DNA from: Myxococcota bacterium
Lineage (GTDB): Bacteria > Myxococcota_A > Polyangia > Polyangiales > Houyiibacteriaceae
DNA: 55,208 nucleotides
Direction: 5' to 3'
Assembly (NCBI GenBank): GCA_025453555.1
Contig: JALOQC010000002.1
Coordinates: 1 to 55,208, forward strand
Position 1 is the first letter of the stretch. Every line of letters begins with the position of its first letter. This document shows positions 34,348 to 42,892 of the stretch, piece after piece. The notes under the pieces are model-generated. The model searched no databases. It was given only the letters and a program-made list of their open reading frames with translations, and was not told where the DNA came from. A program made the position numbers and the translations under genes.

Positions 34348-35792
34348 CGGAAGCGCCCTCCGAAGCCGATCCCCGTCGGGGAGAGCCGAAGCTCGAGGCG
34401 CGCGGTCGTGCCCTCCTCGTCGCCGCTCGTGTCGTCGCCGCCCGAACCTCGGCGCGCGAAGAGAACGATGGTCGTCACGAGCGACGCCGCCGCGAGCCCG
34501 AGCATCACGTCCGCCACGAGGTTCAGCCGCTCTATGCGGTCGAACTGCGTCGAACAAAACGTGCCGGGGCCCGGGCAGCGATCGTCGTAGTCGCTGCGCG
34601 CGAAGAACGCGGTGAGCGCTAGGCTCCCCCACGCCGCGGTGAGCGCGCCCGTCGTGCTCGCGAGCACCGCGGGCCACGCACCGAAGCGCCGGCCCGATGG
34701 AGCCTCGAACGCGAAGCGCACGTGCGACTCCGCGCCCGCCGCGAGCTGCAACGTGCGCGTCTGCGCAGGCGCGCCCGCCGACTCCACCTCGAGCGCGTGC
34801 TCGCCCGCGTCGAGGATCGCGCGCACCTCCACGCCTTGGCCGACCACCACACCGTCGACCCGCACCGTCGCGGGAAGATCCGAGCGCACCACGAGCGTCG
34901 CGGTCGCGCGACTCGGCGCACGCAAGCTCAGCCGCCGCGGCGGATCCCCCGCACGCAGCGTGAAGCGCTCGTCGCGCCGACGACCGTCCGGCATCACCAA
35001 GCTCACCACGTGCTCGCCCGGCGCGAGCTCGTGTCGTCCGACGCTCGAGCGCTCGCCGTCCAGCAGCAGTGGCCCCTCGTCGCCTTCGATCGCCAGCTCG
35101 ATCACCACTGGTCGCGCGCTCGGCGCGAGCGTCGTGGTGCGCGTCTCTCCGATGACCGCCTCGACCTCTGCGCGCGCGTCCTCGTGATGCGGCGCGCGCA
35201 CGACCACGAGGTGACGCCCCGGCGCCACCGCGAGCTCGAGCGGCGTCCGGCCGCGCGGCGCGAGATCGAGTCGATCGACGTAGACCTCGGCCCCCGGAGG
35301 CGCGCTCTCGATCCGCACCACCGCCACGCGCGGCCGGATCGCCGCGAGGCGCTGCTCGCCGTCGCGCCGCTCCGTCTCGCCGAGCCCTTCGATCGCGAGG
35401 TACTCCACGAGGTACGCGAAGGCTTCGTTGGGCCGCTCGAGGCGCTCCAGCACCACCGCCGCGTTGAAGAGCGCGTTGCGGCTCCGCACGATGCGCAGCG
35501 TCGCGACGTACGCCTGCAGCGCTTCCTCGAGCAGCTCGGTCCGACGCGCGCCGCGGGCTCGCGCGGACTGCTCGAAGAGCCGGTTGCCGCGCTCGAAGAA
35601 GACCTGCGCTTCGGCGTTCACGTCCGCGGTCTGCGCGCGCGCCGAGCTCGCGGCACCGAACGACACGAGCAGCGTCGCGAGCGTCGCAGCGAGGGCGAGC
35701 GCCGACGTGGCGCGAAACACCGCCGCACGCACGACCCGAGTCGCGCCGCATGCGGAATCCGTCACGAACGAAAGCGAGGACAAGCGGGTCAC
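34344..35792 (-). CDS. TPR and PEGA-domain membrane protein
   Basis: This 482-aa protein starts at GTG 35792, two bases after the kinase stop. A long signal peptide ends near SSARAQ (residue ~54). TPR-like helices (residues ~60-150, EAQVFFERGNRLFE) come next. A clear PEGA domain (IESAPPGAEVYVDRLDLAP) is followed by two more PEGA-like units (LLLDGERSSVGRHELAPGEH and TVRVDGVVVGQGVEVRAI). Near the C-terminus are two hydrophobic segments (~ALTAAWGSLALTAFF and LAAASLVTTIVLFARR), then a short tail. PEGA domains are small beta-sandwiches of surface and signalling proteins. It is between the kinase and the lipoprotein, suggesting a shared envelope pathway. Confidence 0.87.
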   Translation of the reverse strand: MTRLSSLSFVTDSACGATRVVRAAVFRATSALALAATLATLLVSFGAASSARAQTADVNAEAQVFFERGNRLFEQSARARGARRTELLEEALQAYVATLRIVRSRNALFNAAVVLERLERPNEAFAYLVEYLAIEGLGETERRDGEQRLAAIRPRVAVVRIESAPPGAEVYVDRLDLAPRGRTPLELAVAPGRHLVVVRAPHHEDARAEVEAVIGETRTTTLAPSARPVVIELAIEGDEGPLLLDGERSSVGRHELAPGEHVVSLVMPDGRRRDERFTLRAGDPPRRLSLRAPSRATATLVVRSDLPATVRVDGVVVGQGVEVRAILDAGEHALEVESAGAPAQTRTLQLAAGAESHVRFAFEAPSGRRFGAWPAVLASTTGALTAAWGSLALTAFFARSDYDDRCPGPGTFCSTQFDRIERLNLVADVMLGLAAASLVTTIVLFARRGSGGDDTSGDEEGTTARLELRLSPTGIGFGGRFR

Positions 35793-35794
35793 GA

Positions 35795-37483
35795 TCAGAG
35801 CGACATCCGAATGGGCAAGTCGTCGTCGCCGCTCGAGGTGCGCGCGCGCGGGGTCAGGCGGACCGCGTGCGAGAGCCCCTCGGACGGCGTCAGGGTGAAG
35901 CGCTCGGGAGCGTAACCCGAAAGGCGGAGCTGCACGTCGACGGGCGCACCCGCCGGCAACGGGAGGGCGAGCGGCGTGCGCCCGAGCGTCTCGTCGCCGA
36001 TGCGCACGGTGGCGCCCGCGGGGGTGCTCACGATCCGCACCTCCACCGAGGCGGGCGGCGGCACTCCCTCCGGCATCGACGGCGCCGCCATCGAAGGCGC
36101 CTCCGCGACCTCTTCGACGGAATCACTCGTCGTCGTCGAGGGATTCTCACGCTCCGCGGTGACGTCGTTCGAGCTCTCCGCGCTCGACGTCGTGCTCGGA
36201 CCCGCCGTGCCCGGTCGCGTCTCTGGTCCCGTCGTCAACCGCGCCACCGCGAAGCCTCCCGCGAGCAAGACGATCGCCGCGAGCGCGACGAGCCAAGGAC
36301 GCCGCGAGGTCGTCGGCAACGTCACCGGCGTGGGCGCCGACGCGCGTGCTTCTCCCGCCGCGGCCGAAGGCGTGATCGACGCTTGTCTCGGCGGCATCGA
36401 GATCAGCCGATCGGGGGAGCCGAGCTCCGGCGCCACCGCGACGAGCGCCTCCTCGAAGTCGCGCATGTTCTGGAAGCGCGCGTCCGGCTTCTTCTCGAGC
36501 GCGCGCAGCAGCACCCGGTCGAGCGACTCCGGGAGCTCCGGCACCCGCGTCCGCGCGGACGGCGCCGGCTCGTTGCCGTGCTTCCAGAGGAGCTGGAAGT
36601 AGTTCGTTCCTTCGAAGGGCGGATGCCCCGTGAGCATCTCGAAGAGCATCACGCCGAGCGCGTACACGTCCGCGCGATGATCGACGTCGAGCTCGCCGCG
36701 CGCCTGCTCGGGCGACATGTAGAGCGGCGTGCCGACGAGCTGCCCCGTCTTGGTCACGCGCACTTGCTCCGCGTCCGCCGCGCGCACCTTCGAGATGCCG
36801 AAGTCGAGCACCTTCACGAAGTCCGCGTCGCGCTTGCGGCAGATGAAGACGTTCTCTGGCTTGAGATCGCGGTGGACCACGCCGCGCGCGTGAGCGGCCT
36901 CGAGCGCTTGGCAGACCTGACGCGCGATGGGGATCGCGCGCTCGATGCGCATCGGCCCCCGCTCGACCAGCTCGGACAGGCTCACGCCTTCGAGCAGCTC
37001 CATCACGAGGAAGACGCGCCCGTCCTCCATCGCGTCGAAGCTGAACACGTCGACGATGTTGTCGTGGTCGATGCTGCTCGCGGTGCGCGCCTCCTGGAGC
37101 AACCGCTGGATCGCGCTCTTGTTCGTCGCGATCTGATCGCTCAGCACCTTCACCGCGAAGGGCTTGTCGAGGTGGATGTGTACCGCCATGTAGACGGTCC
37201 CCATACCGCCGCGGCCGATGCGGCTCTGCACCTTGTACAGGCCGGAGAGGACCTGACCGATCATCGGATCGGGCCCCTCATCCTCGGCCTCGTCGTCCAC
37301 CACCACGGCCGGCTGGCGGCTCGCGGCGCCGCCCTGACCGCCCTGACCACCCTGACCGCCCTGACCACCCTGACCGCCCTGGCTTCGACGCTGGCCGGGC
37401 GTGTCGGAGCCGAACGCGGTCGTGGCGAGCGCGTCCTTCGCCGCCGGCTCGTCGTCGAGCTCGTTTCGTTCTTCCAGCGCCAC
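35795..37483 (-). CDS. Transmembrane Ser/Thr protein kinase with extracytoplasmic PEGA domain
   Basis: This 562-aa kinase should sense something outside the membrane and phosphorylate cytosolic targets. The N-terminus has a (QGG)6 stretch (residues ~35-52), itself a 9-bp DNA repeat. The catalytic domain (about 80-345) has RIGRGGMGTVY, FAVK, canonical HRDLKPEN, LDFGISK and MSPEQARG. One membrane helix (WLVALAAIVLLAGGFAVARL, residues ~398-417) leads to a Thr/Ser-rich linker and a C-terminal PEGA domain (IVSTPAGATVRIGDETLGRTPL). It heads a three-gene operon with the TPR-PEGA protein and the 684-aa lipoprotein and is divergent from the SpoU methyltransferase. Confidence 0.95.
   Translation of the reverse strand: MALEERNELDDEPAAKDALATTAFGSDTPGQRRSQGGQGGQGGQGGQGGQGGAASRQPAVVVDDEAEDEGPDPMIGQVLSGLYKVQSRIGRGGMGTVYMAVHIHLDKPFAVKVLSDQIATNKSAIQRLLQEARTASSIDHDNIVDVFSFDAMEDGRVFLVMELLEGVSLSELVERGPMRIERAIPIARQVCQALEAAHARGVVHRDLKPENVFICRKRDADFVKVLDFGISKVRAADAEQVRVTKTGQLVGTPLYMSPEQARGELDVDHRADVYALGVMLFEMLTGHPPFEGTNYFQLLWKHGNEPAPSARTRVPELPESLDRVLLRALEKKPDARFQNMRDFEEALVAVAPELGSPDRLISMPPRQASITPSAAAGEARASAPTPVTLPTTSRRPWLVALAAIVLLAGGFAVARLTTGPETRPGTAGPSTTSSAESSNDVTAERENPSTTTSDSVEEVAEAPSMAAPSMPEGVPPPASVEVRIVSTPAGATVRIGDETLGRTPLALPLPAGAPVDVQLRLSGYAPERFTLTPSEGLSHAVRLTPRARTSSGDDDLPIRMSL
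37331..37382. repeat. In-gene 9-bp repeat encoding (QGG)n
   Basis: CCCTGACCG/A units repeat about every nine bases on the plus strand, reading as CAG-GGC-GGT/CAG-GGT-GGT on the coding strand. They encode the flexible (QGG)6 stretch near the kinase N-terminus. The period is a multiple of three, so copy-number change would keep the frame. Confidence 0.8.
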
Positions 37484-37705
37484 CCTCCGCGGAGCCAGCG
37501 TAGCAAACCCCGCGCAGACGTTCGGACTCTTTCGCGCGAGCCTTCACGCGACGGGCTTGGACGCACGAACGTGGCGCGACTCGGCACGGCAGGGAAGCGC
37601 CACGCAACCCGTGTGCCTCTCTCGCGACGGAGCCGCCGCGCTCGCCACGGAACCGCTCGCGACGGCTTGCCCGAACGGATGTCGGCCCGTACGCACGAGG
37701 CCCCC

Positions 37706-38242
37706 ATGGCGAAGGTCCCCCCGTTTCGGATGCCGCGCGAAGAGATCCGCGCCGAGCTCGACCGCATCCGGCACCCATTCCGGATCGCGGTGGAGCGCGC
37801 CAAGAACCCCTTCAACATCGGCGCGATCATCCGCACCTCGCACAGCTTCCTCGCCCGCGAGATCCTGCTCATCGGCAGCGAGCCCTGGTACGAGCGCGCC
37901 GCGATGGGGATGCAGCGCTACGAGCACGTCCGCGAGATCCCGAGCACCACCGCGTTCCTCGAGCTCGCGGCGCGCGAAGGCTGGAAGCTCGCGGTCTTCG
38001 AGAAGGACGAAGCCGCGGTCGGTCTCTGGGAGGCGGATCTCCCCGAGGACGTGGTGCTCGTCTTCGGCAACGAGGACGACGGCTGCTCGCGCCGCCTGCT
38101 CGACGCCGCGCATCAGGTGGTCGGCATCCCGATGTACGGCATCAACCACAGCTACCCGGTGAGCATCGCGGCCGGCATCGCAATGGCGGAGTGGGCGCGC
38201 CGCCGCTACCAGCCGGGTCGTGTGGTCGTGCCGTCGAAGTGA
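37706..38242 (+). CDS. SpoU/TrmH-family RNA 2'-O-methyltransferase
   Basis: This 178-aa SPOUT enzyme should methylate a ribose 2'-OH in tRNA or rRNA. The three SpoU motifs are present: NPFNIGAIIRTSHSF (motif 1, with conserved Asn and Arg), VLVFGNEDDG (motif 2) and IPMYGINHSYPVSIAAGIAM (motif 3, a variant of the usual SLNVSVA ending). It is the short form without an N-terminal RNA-binding extension. ATG 37706 follows GAGG; an in-frame ATG at 37679 is an alternative. The RNA target cannot be named. It is divergent from the PEGA kinase and ends before the dyad array. Confidence 0.9.
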   Translation: MAKVPPFRMPREEIRAELDRIRHPFRIAVERAKNPFNIGAIIRTSHSFLAREILLIGSEPWYERAAMGMQRYEHVREIPSTTAFLELAAREGWKLAVFEKDEAAVGLWEADLPEDVVLVFGNEDDGCSRRLLDAAHQVVGIPMYGINHSYPVSIAAGIAMAEWARRRYQPGRVVVPSK

Positions 38243-38360
38243 CGTTCTTGGAGCCGGCAGGCCGAGCGACCCGACGTCACGTGAGCGTCGCCATCAGGCG
38301 CGCCCTCGCCGAGCAGCCAGAGCCGATCGCCGAACCGAACCAAGCCGACTGACGCGCACC

Positions 38361-38494
38361 TCACGACGTGATCACGACGTGAGGCCTCGCTCGACTCGCG
38401 TCACGACGTGAGGTCGTGCGCGCACGAGAACCTCGCCTCGCTTCACGACGTGAAGTCCCCCGCGCGGCGGAGCTCGATGCGCTTCACGACGTGA
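38361..38494. repeat. Array of five TCACGACGTGA dyads in a convergent spacer
   Basis: Exact copies of TCACGACGTGA start at 38361, 38372, 38401, 38443 and 38484. Each is an inverted repeat (TCACG / CGTGA) around a single central base; the fourth extends to CTTCACGACGTGAAG. A related TCACGTGA without the central base occurs near 38277. The copies are unevenly spaced (11, 29, 42 and 41 bp), unlike a simple minisatellite. The array lies between the 3' ends of the SpoU gene and the DUF3261 gene, so it is not in an obvious promoter. Confidence 0.9.
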
Positions 38495-38501
38495 GGCGTC
38501 G

Positions 38502-39137
38502 TCAGAGCGGCTGCCAACGCAGCGTACGAATCGTCGCGCGGTAGCCGTACCAGCCGTTGTCGAACGTGACCTCGTCGGGCGGTGCGGCCGTGACGGGCGC
38601 GTTCGGCGCGAGCCCCGCTCCGTAGCGCACCACGATGGTCCCCTCCGGCGGTCCGTCGAGGCGCTCGAAGGTCCGCTCCACGATCGCGCCGCTCGCGTCG
38701 CGTCGCTCGCGCACGCGCTCTCCGTCGCGCTCGATCGACACGTCGGTCCCCAGCTCGCTCACCCCGAGGAACCACGTGCGGTGCACGTCGTGGAGGATGT
38801 ACTCCGGCGGGAACGGCAGCTCGAAGGGCATGAAGCTCTCGAACTCCACCCCCGCCGCGGTCTGCTTCAAGAGGAACGCGCGCCCCCCGTGCGGCGCGAG
38901 CCCGAGCAGCACGAGCTCGCCGCCGCGCTTCTGCAACACCGCCCGGAAGGTGTTCTCGCCGCGCGGGTGCGTCATGCGCACCTCTTGTTCGACCACGAAA
39001 TCCCCCGCGATCGACGCGGGATCGACCATCTGCGTGGGATAGCCGGGGCCTTCGACGGTCGGCGTCGTCGTCTCGCCGCCGCGCGGACCGCACGCGAGGC
39101 CGAGCACGACGAGCACCACGAGAAGCCGCGCAATCAT
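38502..39137 (-). CDS. DUF3261-type lipoprotein
   Basis: This 211-aa protein starts at ATG 39137, overlapping the dehydratase stop (ATGA). The N-terminus MIARLLVVLVVLGLAC is a signal peptide with a lipoprotein Cys. The body (ENTFRAVLQKRGGELVLLGL, PPEYILHDVHRTWF, GWYGYRATIRTLRW) fits the DUF3261 lipoprotein family known mainly from aryl polyene and related fatty-acid-like clusters. Coupling to an ApeI-like dehydratase matches that context, but no ketosynthase, acyl carrier or other cluster gene is in the window. Its exact role is unknown. Confidence 0.82.
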   Translation of the reverse strand: MIARLLVVLVVLGLACGPRGGETTTPTVEGPGYPTQMVDPASIAGDFVVEQEVRMTHPRGENTFRAVLQKRGGELVLLGLAPHGGRAFLLKQTAAGVEFESFMPFELPFPPEYILHDVHRTWFLGVSELGTDVSIERDGERVRERRDASGAIVERTFERLDGPPEGTIVVRYGAGLAPNAPVTAAPPDEVTFDNGWYGYRATIRTLRWQPL

Positions 39138-39481
39138 CGGAACAACAACGTCCCGCGCGAGGCTTCGCGCCCCTGCTTGAGCACCACGAATCCCACGCCC
39201 TTGTCGGAGCGTTCGACCGCGAGCTCGAGCGTGTCGTTCGGCCGCAGCGCCTCCATGAACTTCACGCGCCGCAGCCCCGCGTTGGCCCCGAGCTCGGGGA
39301 ACGCGCGCCGCGCGCCTTCCTCCGCGAGCGCGACGATCTGCGCGACGCCGGGCACGATCGGATCGCCGACGAAGTGTCCGTCGAAGAACTTGAGGTCGGC
39401 GGGCACCCGGATCGTGAAGCGCGTCGCCCCCGCGTCGTCGGCGGTGGGCGCGCTCCAGTCGAAGTCGGCGGCGAAGCTCAT
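39134..39481 (-). CDS. ApeI/FabZ-like hotdog-fold dehydratase
   Basis: This 115-aa protein is a compact hotdog-fold domain of the 3-hydroxyacyl-ACP dehydratase superfamily. The signature FFDGHFVGDPIVPGVAQI has the catalytic His of FabZ and ApeI, and VKFMEALRPNDTLEL is a typical later strand. The second catalytic residue of FabZ (Glu/Asp in helix) is not obvious; the helix reads VALAEEGARR. ApeI-like members act in aryl polyene synthesis. ATG 39481 was chosen; the ORF-track start adds an Arg-rich stretch encoded by the neighbouring DNA repeat. It is coupled to the DUF3261 lipoprotein. Confidence 0.85.
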   Translation of the reverse strand: MSFAADFDWSAPTADDAGATRFTIRVPADLKFFDGHFVGDPIVPGVAQIVALAEEGARRAFPELGANAGLRRVKFMEALRPNDTLELAVERSDKGVGFVVLKQGREASRGTLLFR

Positions 39482-39552
39482 CACCCGCGGACATAGCAGA
39501 GCCCACGCCCATGCGCCCCGGTGGATCGCGAACGGCAAGCGCGCGGGCTCTC

Positions 39553-39606
39553 GTGAGCGTGGACGTGAGCGTGGACGTGAGCGTGGACGGCGTGGACGTG
39601 AGCGGC
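39553..39606. repeat. 12-bp tandem repeat GTGAGCGTGGAC
   Basis: Three perfect copies (39553-39588) are followed by a shuffled partial unit (GTGGACGTGAGCGGCGAC). The repeat lies between the TPR-protein stop and the ApeI-like start, about 70 bp upstream of the latter. It keeps a frame, but no gene reads it convincingly. Confidence 0.85.
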
Positions 39607-39647
39607 GACGGCGTTCGACACCACGCATCCGACGTCCGAGCCCAGGC

Positions 39648-42083
39648 TCACTCCGCCGCGCAGCGCTCGCGGATCGACTCCATCGAGTCCACCCGCGCGC
39701 CGTTCCGACCCACCGCGTCGAGGTAACGCTGCGCGAGCGAGCAGCCCTCCGGCGTCGGACCGAGCCGCTCCGCGAGGAGCGCGAACGCGATCGGCTGCGC
39801 CGGAGCGGCCAGCGCCGCGCGCAGCGAGCTCGTGGGATCGATCCGACTGCGCGACTCGATCTCCGCGAGCAGCAGATGCGCCTCGCTGTAGCCCTCGCGC
39901 GCCGCCAACGCGCGCTCCGCGTAACGCCGCGCGCTCGGCAGCCGCCCGAGGTTCAGCTCGAGCCGTCCGCGCGCCAGCAAGAGCCGCGGATGCGACGCGG
40001 CCGGCGGCTCGGTGCCTTCGGCTGCGCCCTCCGGCAGCGACGCGTCGAGCGCATCCTGGAGCGCCTGCGCGGCGACGTTTCCGCGACCGTCCATCACGCT
40101 CGCGAGCGCCTTGCCGATCGCGACCTCGACGCGGTCCGCGCCGAGCCGACGGGCCTGCTCGAACATGCCGAGCGCGGGGCGCCACATCTCCGCCTGCAGG
40201 TAGAGCTCCGCGATCGCGATCCGGAGCTCCGGCTCGTTGCGCAGCGCGCGATCCCGCGTCGCACGCATCACGTCGCGCGTGCCCGAAATGCCGCTGCCGT
40301 AGCCGACGTGGAAGCGTGTCTCCGCCAAGAGCAGCTCCGGCGTGAAGTCGACCCGCGCGTCATTCAGGCGCCGTCGCAACGTCGACGCGAGATCGAGCTC
40401 GCTCGCCTGCACCGCGAGCACGAAGCGCTGCGCGAGCGCCCGTGCGTTCGTGGCTTCGAGCTCGAGCGCCGCGTCGAGCGCGGTGCGCGCCTCGTCGAGC
40501 TCGCCCGCGCGTCGCGCCGCCTCGCCGCGCCGCGCTTGCAGCGACGCATCCGTCGCGCGCGCCTCCGCCGCCGTTCGCAGCGCGGCGAGCGCGTCCGCCC
40601 AACGCTCGAGCGCCATCAGCGCGTCGCCCTTCGCTTCGAGCAGACGGTCATCGCCGGTCCGCGGGGTCTGCCGCGGACGATCGTCCGCCTCGTGGACCGC
40701 GAGCGCAGCATCGACCACCCCGAGCGCCTCCGTCGCCGCGTTCGCCGCGAGCAGCGCGCGCGCCGCCACCGCGACCCGCGCGGGGTGCGTCGTGTCCGCC
40801 GCGAGCGCGCGGCGAGCGTACGTCGCCGCGTCCTCCGGTCGCTCGCGCGCGAGCTCCAGCGCGGCCCGCGCGGTCAGCGCCTCCGCGGCCCAACCCGCGT
40901 GCTCGGCCGCGCGGTCGTAGAGCGTGCGCGCCTCGTCCCATTCGCTGCGCTGCTCGTGCGCACGCGCGACGAGCACGAACGCAGCCGGAGACGCGGGCAC
41001 CGCCGTGAGCTCCGTGAGCGCCGCGTTCGGATCGTTCGCTTCGAGCGCGAGCCACGCGCGCACCCGGCCCGCGAGCCCGACCTCCGCGCTCGGCGCGCTC
41101 AGCCCCGCGACGAGCTCGCGCGCGCCCGCGGCGTCGCCGAGCTCGAGCCGCACCTGCGCGCTCGCCCAGAGGAACGTCGCGTCGCCGCGCGGTGGCGTCT
41201 GCAGCGCGCTCGCCAGACGCTCACGCGCTTCTTCACGCCGACCCGTGCGCGCCGCCACCTCCGCGCGAACGAGCTCGGCCCACGCACGCTCGGCGGGTGT
41301 TGCGTCGCTCGCGCCGAGCACCGCGTCGGCCGCCTCGCTCGCACCCTCGCGGCGCGCGATCGACGAGACGCGCGCTCGCGCGAGATCGATCGCCGGTCCG
41401 CTCGCACGCTCGAGCGCACCAAACGCACCCTCGACGTCTCCGGCACACGCGCTCGCGATCCCGAGCTGGGCAACGTAGCGCGGAGCGTCCGTGCGGACGC
41501 TCGTCGCGGCTTGTGCCTCCGCGAGCGCGCTCGACGCGTCGGCGTTCGCGAGCGCGGCCAGCGAACGTGCATGCGCGGTCTCGGCGGCGAAGGTTCCGCG
41601 CGCGATCAGCCGCGACGACGCCGCCACGGCGGCAGCTACGTCGCCCCGCGCGAGGTGCAGGTACGTCTCGGCTTTCAAACGCTCGGAGGCTTGCTCCTCG
41701 TCGCCCTCCGGGACCACGTCGAGCGCCGCGCTCGCGGCTTCGAGCGTGGCGTCCCCCGCGAGCGCGCTCATCGCCTCGAGACGCGCCCGCAGACCCGGCA
41801 TCTCGCTTCCGCCGAGCGTGTCGAGCGCCTCGCGGACGTCGGCCTCGCGCCCGCGATCGCCTGCCGCGAGCGCAGACGACTCCACCGCCGAGGCGTGCAC
41901 GAAGTAGTAGACGGTGTACGCGGTCGCCGCGGCGAGCAGCGTCGCGCTCACCGCGATCACGACGCGGCGCACCTTCTGCCGACGGATCTCTTCGGGCGGA
42001 AGCAAGACTTCCGCGACGGGCGCGAGGCTCCCGCGGTGGTCCTCGACCTTGAAGAGATCGGAGCTCTCGCCGGGCTCTTTCAT
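39648..42083 (-). CDS. Large TPR-repeat membrane protein
   Basis: This 811-aa protein starts at ATG 42083, preceded by GGAGC on its strand. The N-terminal ~38 residues are cytosolic, then one membrane helix (VVIAVSATLLAAATAYTVYYFV in parts, residues ~40-62). The rest is Ala/Arg/Glu-rich tetratricopeptide-like helical repeats (for example AEMWRPALGMFEQARRLGADRVEVAIGKAL in parts), probably in the periplasm. TPR arrays mediate protein contacts. It is divergent from panD and upstream of the ApeI-like gene on the same strand, separated by 166 bp. No catalytic motif was seen, and the partner is unknown. Confidence 0.88.
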   Translation of the reverse strand: MKEPGESSDLFKVEDHRGSLAPVAEVLLPPEEIRRQKVRRVVIAVSATLLAAATAYTVYYFVHASAVESSALAAGDRGREADVREALDTLGGSEMPGLRARLEAMSALAGDATLEAASAALDVVPEGDEEQASERLKAETYLHLARGDVAAAVAASSRLIARGTFAAETAHARSLAALANADASSALAEAQAATSVRTDAPRYVAQLGIASACAGDVEGAFGALERASGPAIDLARARVSSIARREGASEAADAVLGASDATPAERAWAELVRAEVAARTGRREEARERLASALQTPPRGDATFLWASAQVRLELGDAAGARELVAGLSAPSAEVGLAGRVRAWLALEANDPNAALTELTAVPASPAAFVLVARAHEQRSEWDEARTLYDRAAEHAGWAAEALTARAALELARERPEDAATYARRALAADTTHPARVAVAARALLAANAATEALGVVDAALAVHEADDRPRQTPRTGDDRLLEAKGDALMALERWADALAALRTAAEARATDASLQARRGEAARRAGELDEARTALDAALELEATNARALAQRFVLAVQASELDLASTLRRRLNDARVDFTPELLLAETRFHVGYGSGISGTRDVMRATRDRALRNEPELRIAIAELYLQAEMWRPALGMFEQARRLGADRVEVAIGKALASVMDGRGNVAAQALQDALDASLPEGAAEGTEPPAASHPRLLLARGRLELNLGRLPSARRYAERALAAREGYSEAHLLLAEIESRSRIDPTSSLRAALAAPAQPIAFALLAERLGPTPEGCSLAQRYLDAVGRNGARVDSMESIRERCAAE

Positions 42084-42418
42084 CGCTCCGCGAGTCTCCC
42101 GCGATCGGCGGCCCAAACGCAAGATCGCGAAATTGAAGCGTGAATCGAGCGCGAACGGCGGGGCCGCCATCGAGCGCGCGGGCGGGCTCGCTTCGCGAGC
42201 GTCGCCGACCGTCCTCAACGTTCCCTACGGGCTCGGCATTGCGTGTGTTGCGCGTGCCACGCGCGGCCCGTATGGTGTCCGTCATCGGGTGTACCTCGCC
42301 GCGCGAGGACGCCACGAGCAGTGCCCCACGACGTCGCCACGCGCCCAGGTCGCCCCTCGACAGGTCGCAACGCGACGAGCCCCTCGCGGACCCAGCCAGG
42401 CCGCCACGGAGGTCCCCC
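42084..42418. other. Divergent spacer between TPR gene and panD
   Basis: No gene was found in these 335 bases. It holds the candidate panD promoter and dyad described separately and leaves a long leader of about 135 bases before panD. An upstream in-frame ORF extends through the leader, but its composition is Arg-rich and not convincing. Confidence 0.5.
42248..42276 (+). promoter_or_regulatory. Candidate sigma70-type promoter upstream of panD with overlapping dyad
   Basis: TTGCGC (42248-42253) and TATGGT (42271-42276) are separated by 17 bp, a good vegetative promoter layout in this GC-rich DNA. The spacer start is overlapped by GCGCGTGCCACGCGC (42250-42264), a perfect 15-nt inverted repeat around one base, well placed for a repressor. 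Promoter and operator activity are inferred. Confidence 0.45.
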
Positions 42419-42892
42419 ATGCGCCGTCGGATGTTCCTCGGAAAGATCCATCGCTGTCGCGTCACCCACGCCGATCTCGAGTACGAAGGCAGCGTCACCG
42501 TCGACGCGGACCTCCTCGACGCGGCCGGCATCCTCGAGCACGAGGAGATCCACATCTGGAACGTCACGCGCGGCACCCGCCTCGCGACGTACGCGCTCCG
42601 CGGCCCACGAGGCTCGAAGGTCGTCTGCATCAACGGCGCCGCCGCCCACCTGATGCGCCCGGACGACATCGTGATCCTCGCGACCTTCGGCGAGATGTCC
42701 GACGAAGAAGCGCGTCACCACCAGCCGAAGGTCGTGCTCTGCAACGAGCACAACGACATCGTCGAGGTCGGCCCCGAACGTCCGGGTCCGCAGATGCCGC
42801 GGCACCTCCCGCTTCCGGACGGATTCCGCGTCGCGAACGCGGCGGATCCACTGAGTCGGCGGGGTCAGTCGCCGACGGATCCAGCGGAGTGA
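42419..42892 (+). CDS. panD: Aspartate 1-decarboxylase, C-terminally extended
   Basis: This 157-aa proenzyme makes beta-alanine from aspartate for pantothenate and coenzyme A. It self-cleaves at Gly-Ser in YEGSVTVD to create the pyruvoyl group on Ser. Other conserved parts are [11 protein letters not shown] (substrate-binding Lys), [15 protein letters not shown] and [18 protein letters not shown]. The start ATG 42419 follows GGAGG with a six-base spacer; the ATG at 42431 is weaker. The family is usually about 115-140 residues; here a Pro-rich tail of about 35 residues is added. The stop overlaps the DUF938 start (GTGA). Confidence 0.96.
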   Translation: MRRRMFLGKIHRCRVTHADLEYEGSVTVDADLLDAAGILEHEEIHIWNVTRGTRLATYALRGPRGSKVVCINGAAAHLMRPDDIVILATFGEMSDEEARHHQPKVVLCNEHNDIVEVGPERPGPQMPRHLPLPDGFRVANAADPLSRRGQSPTDPAE

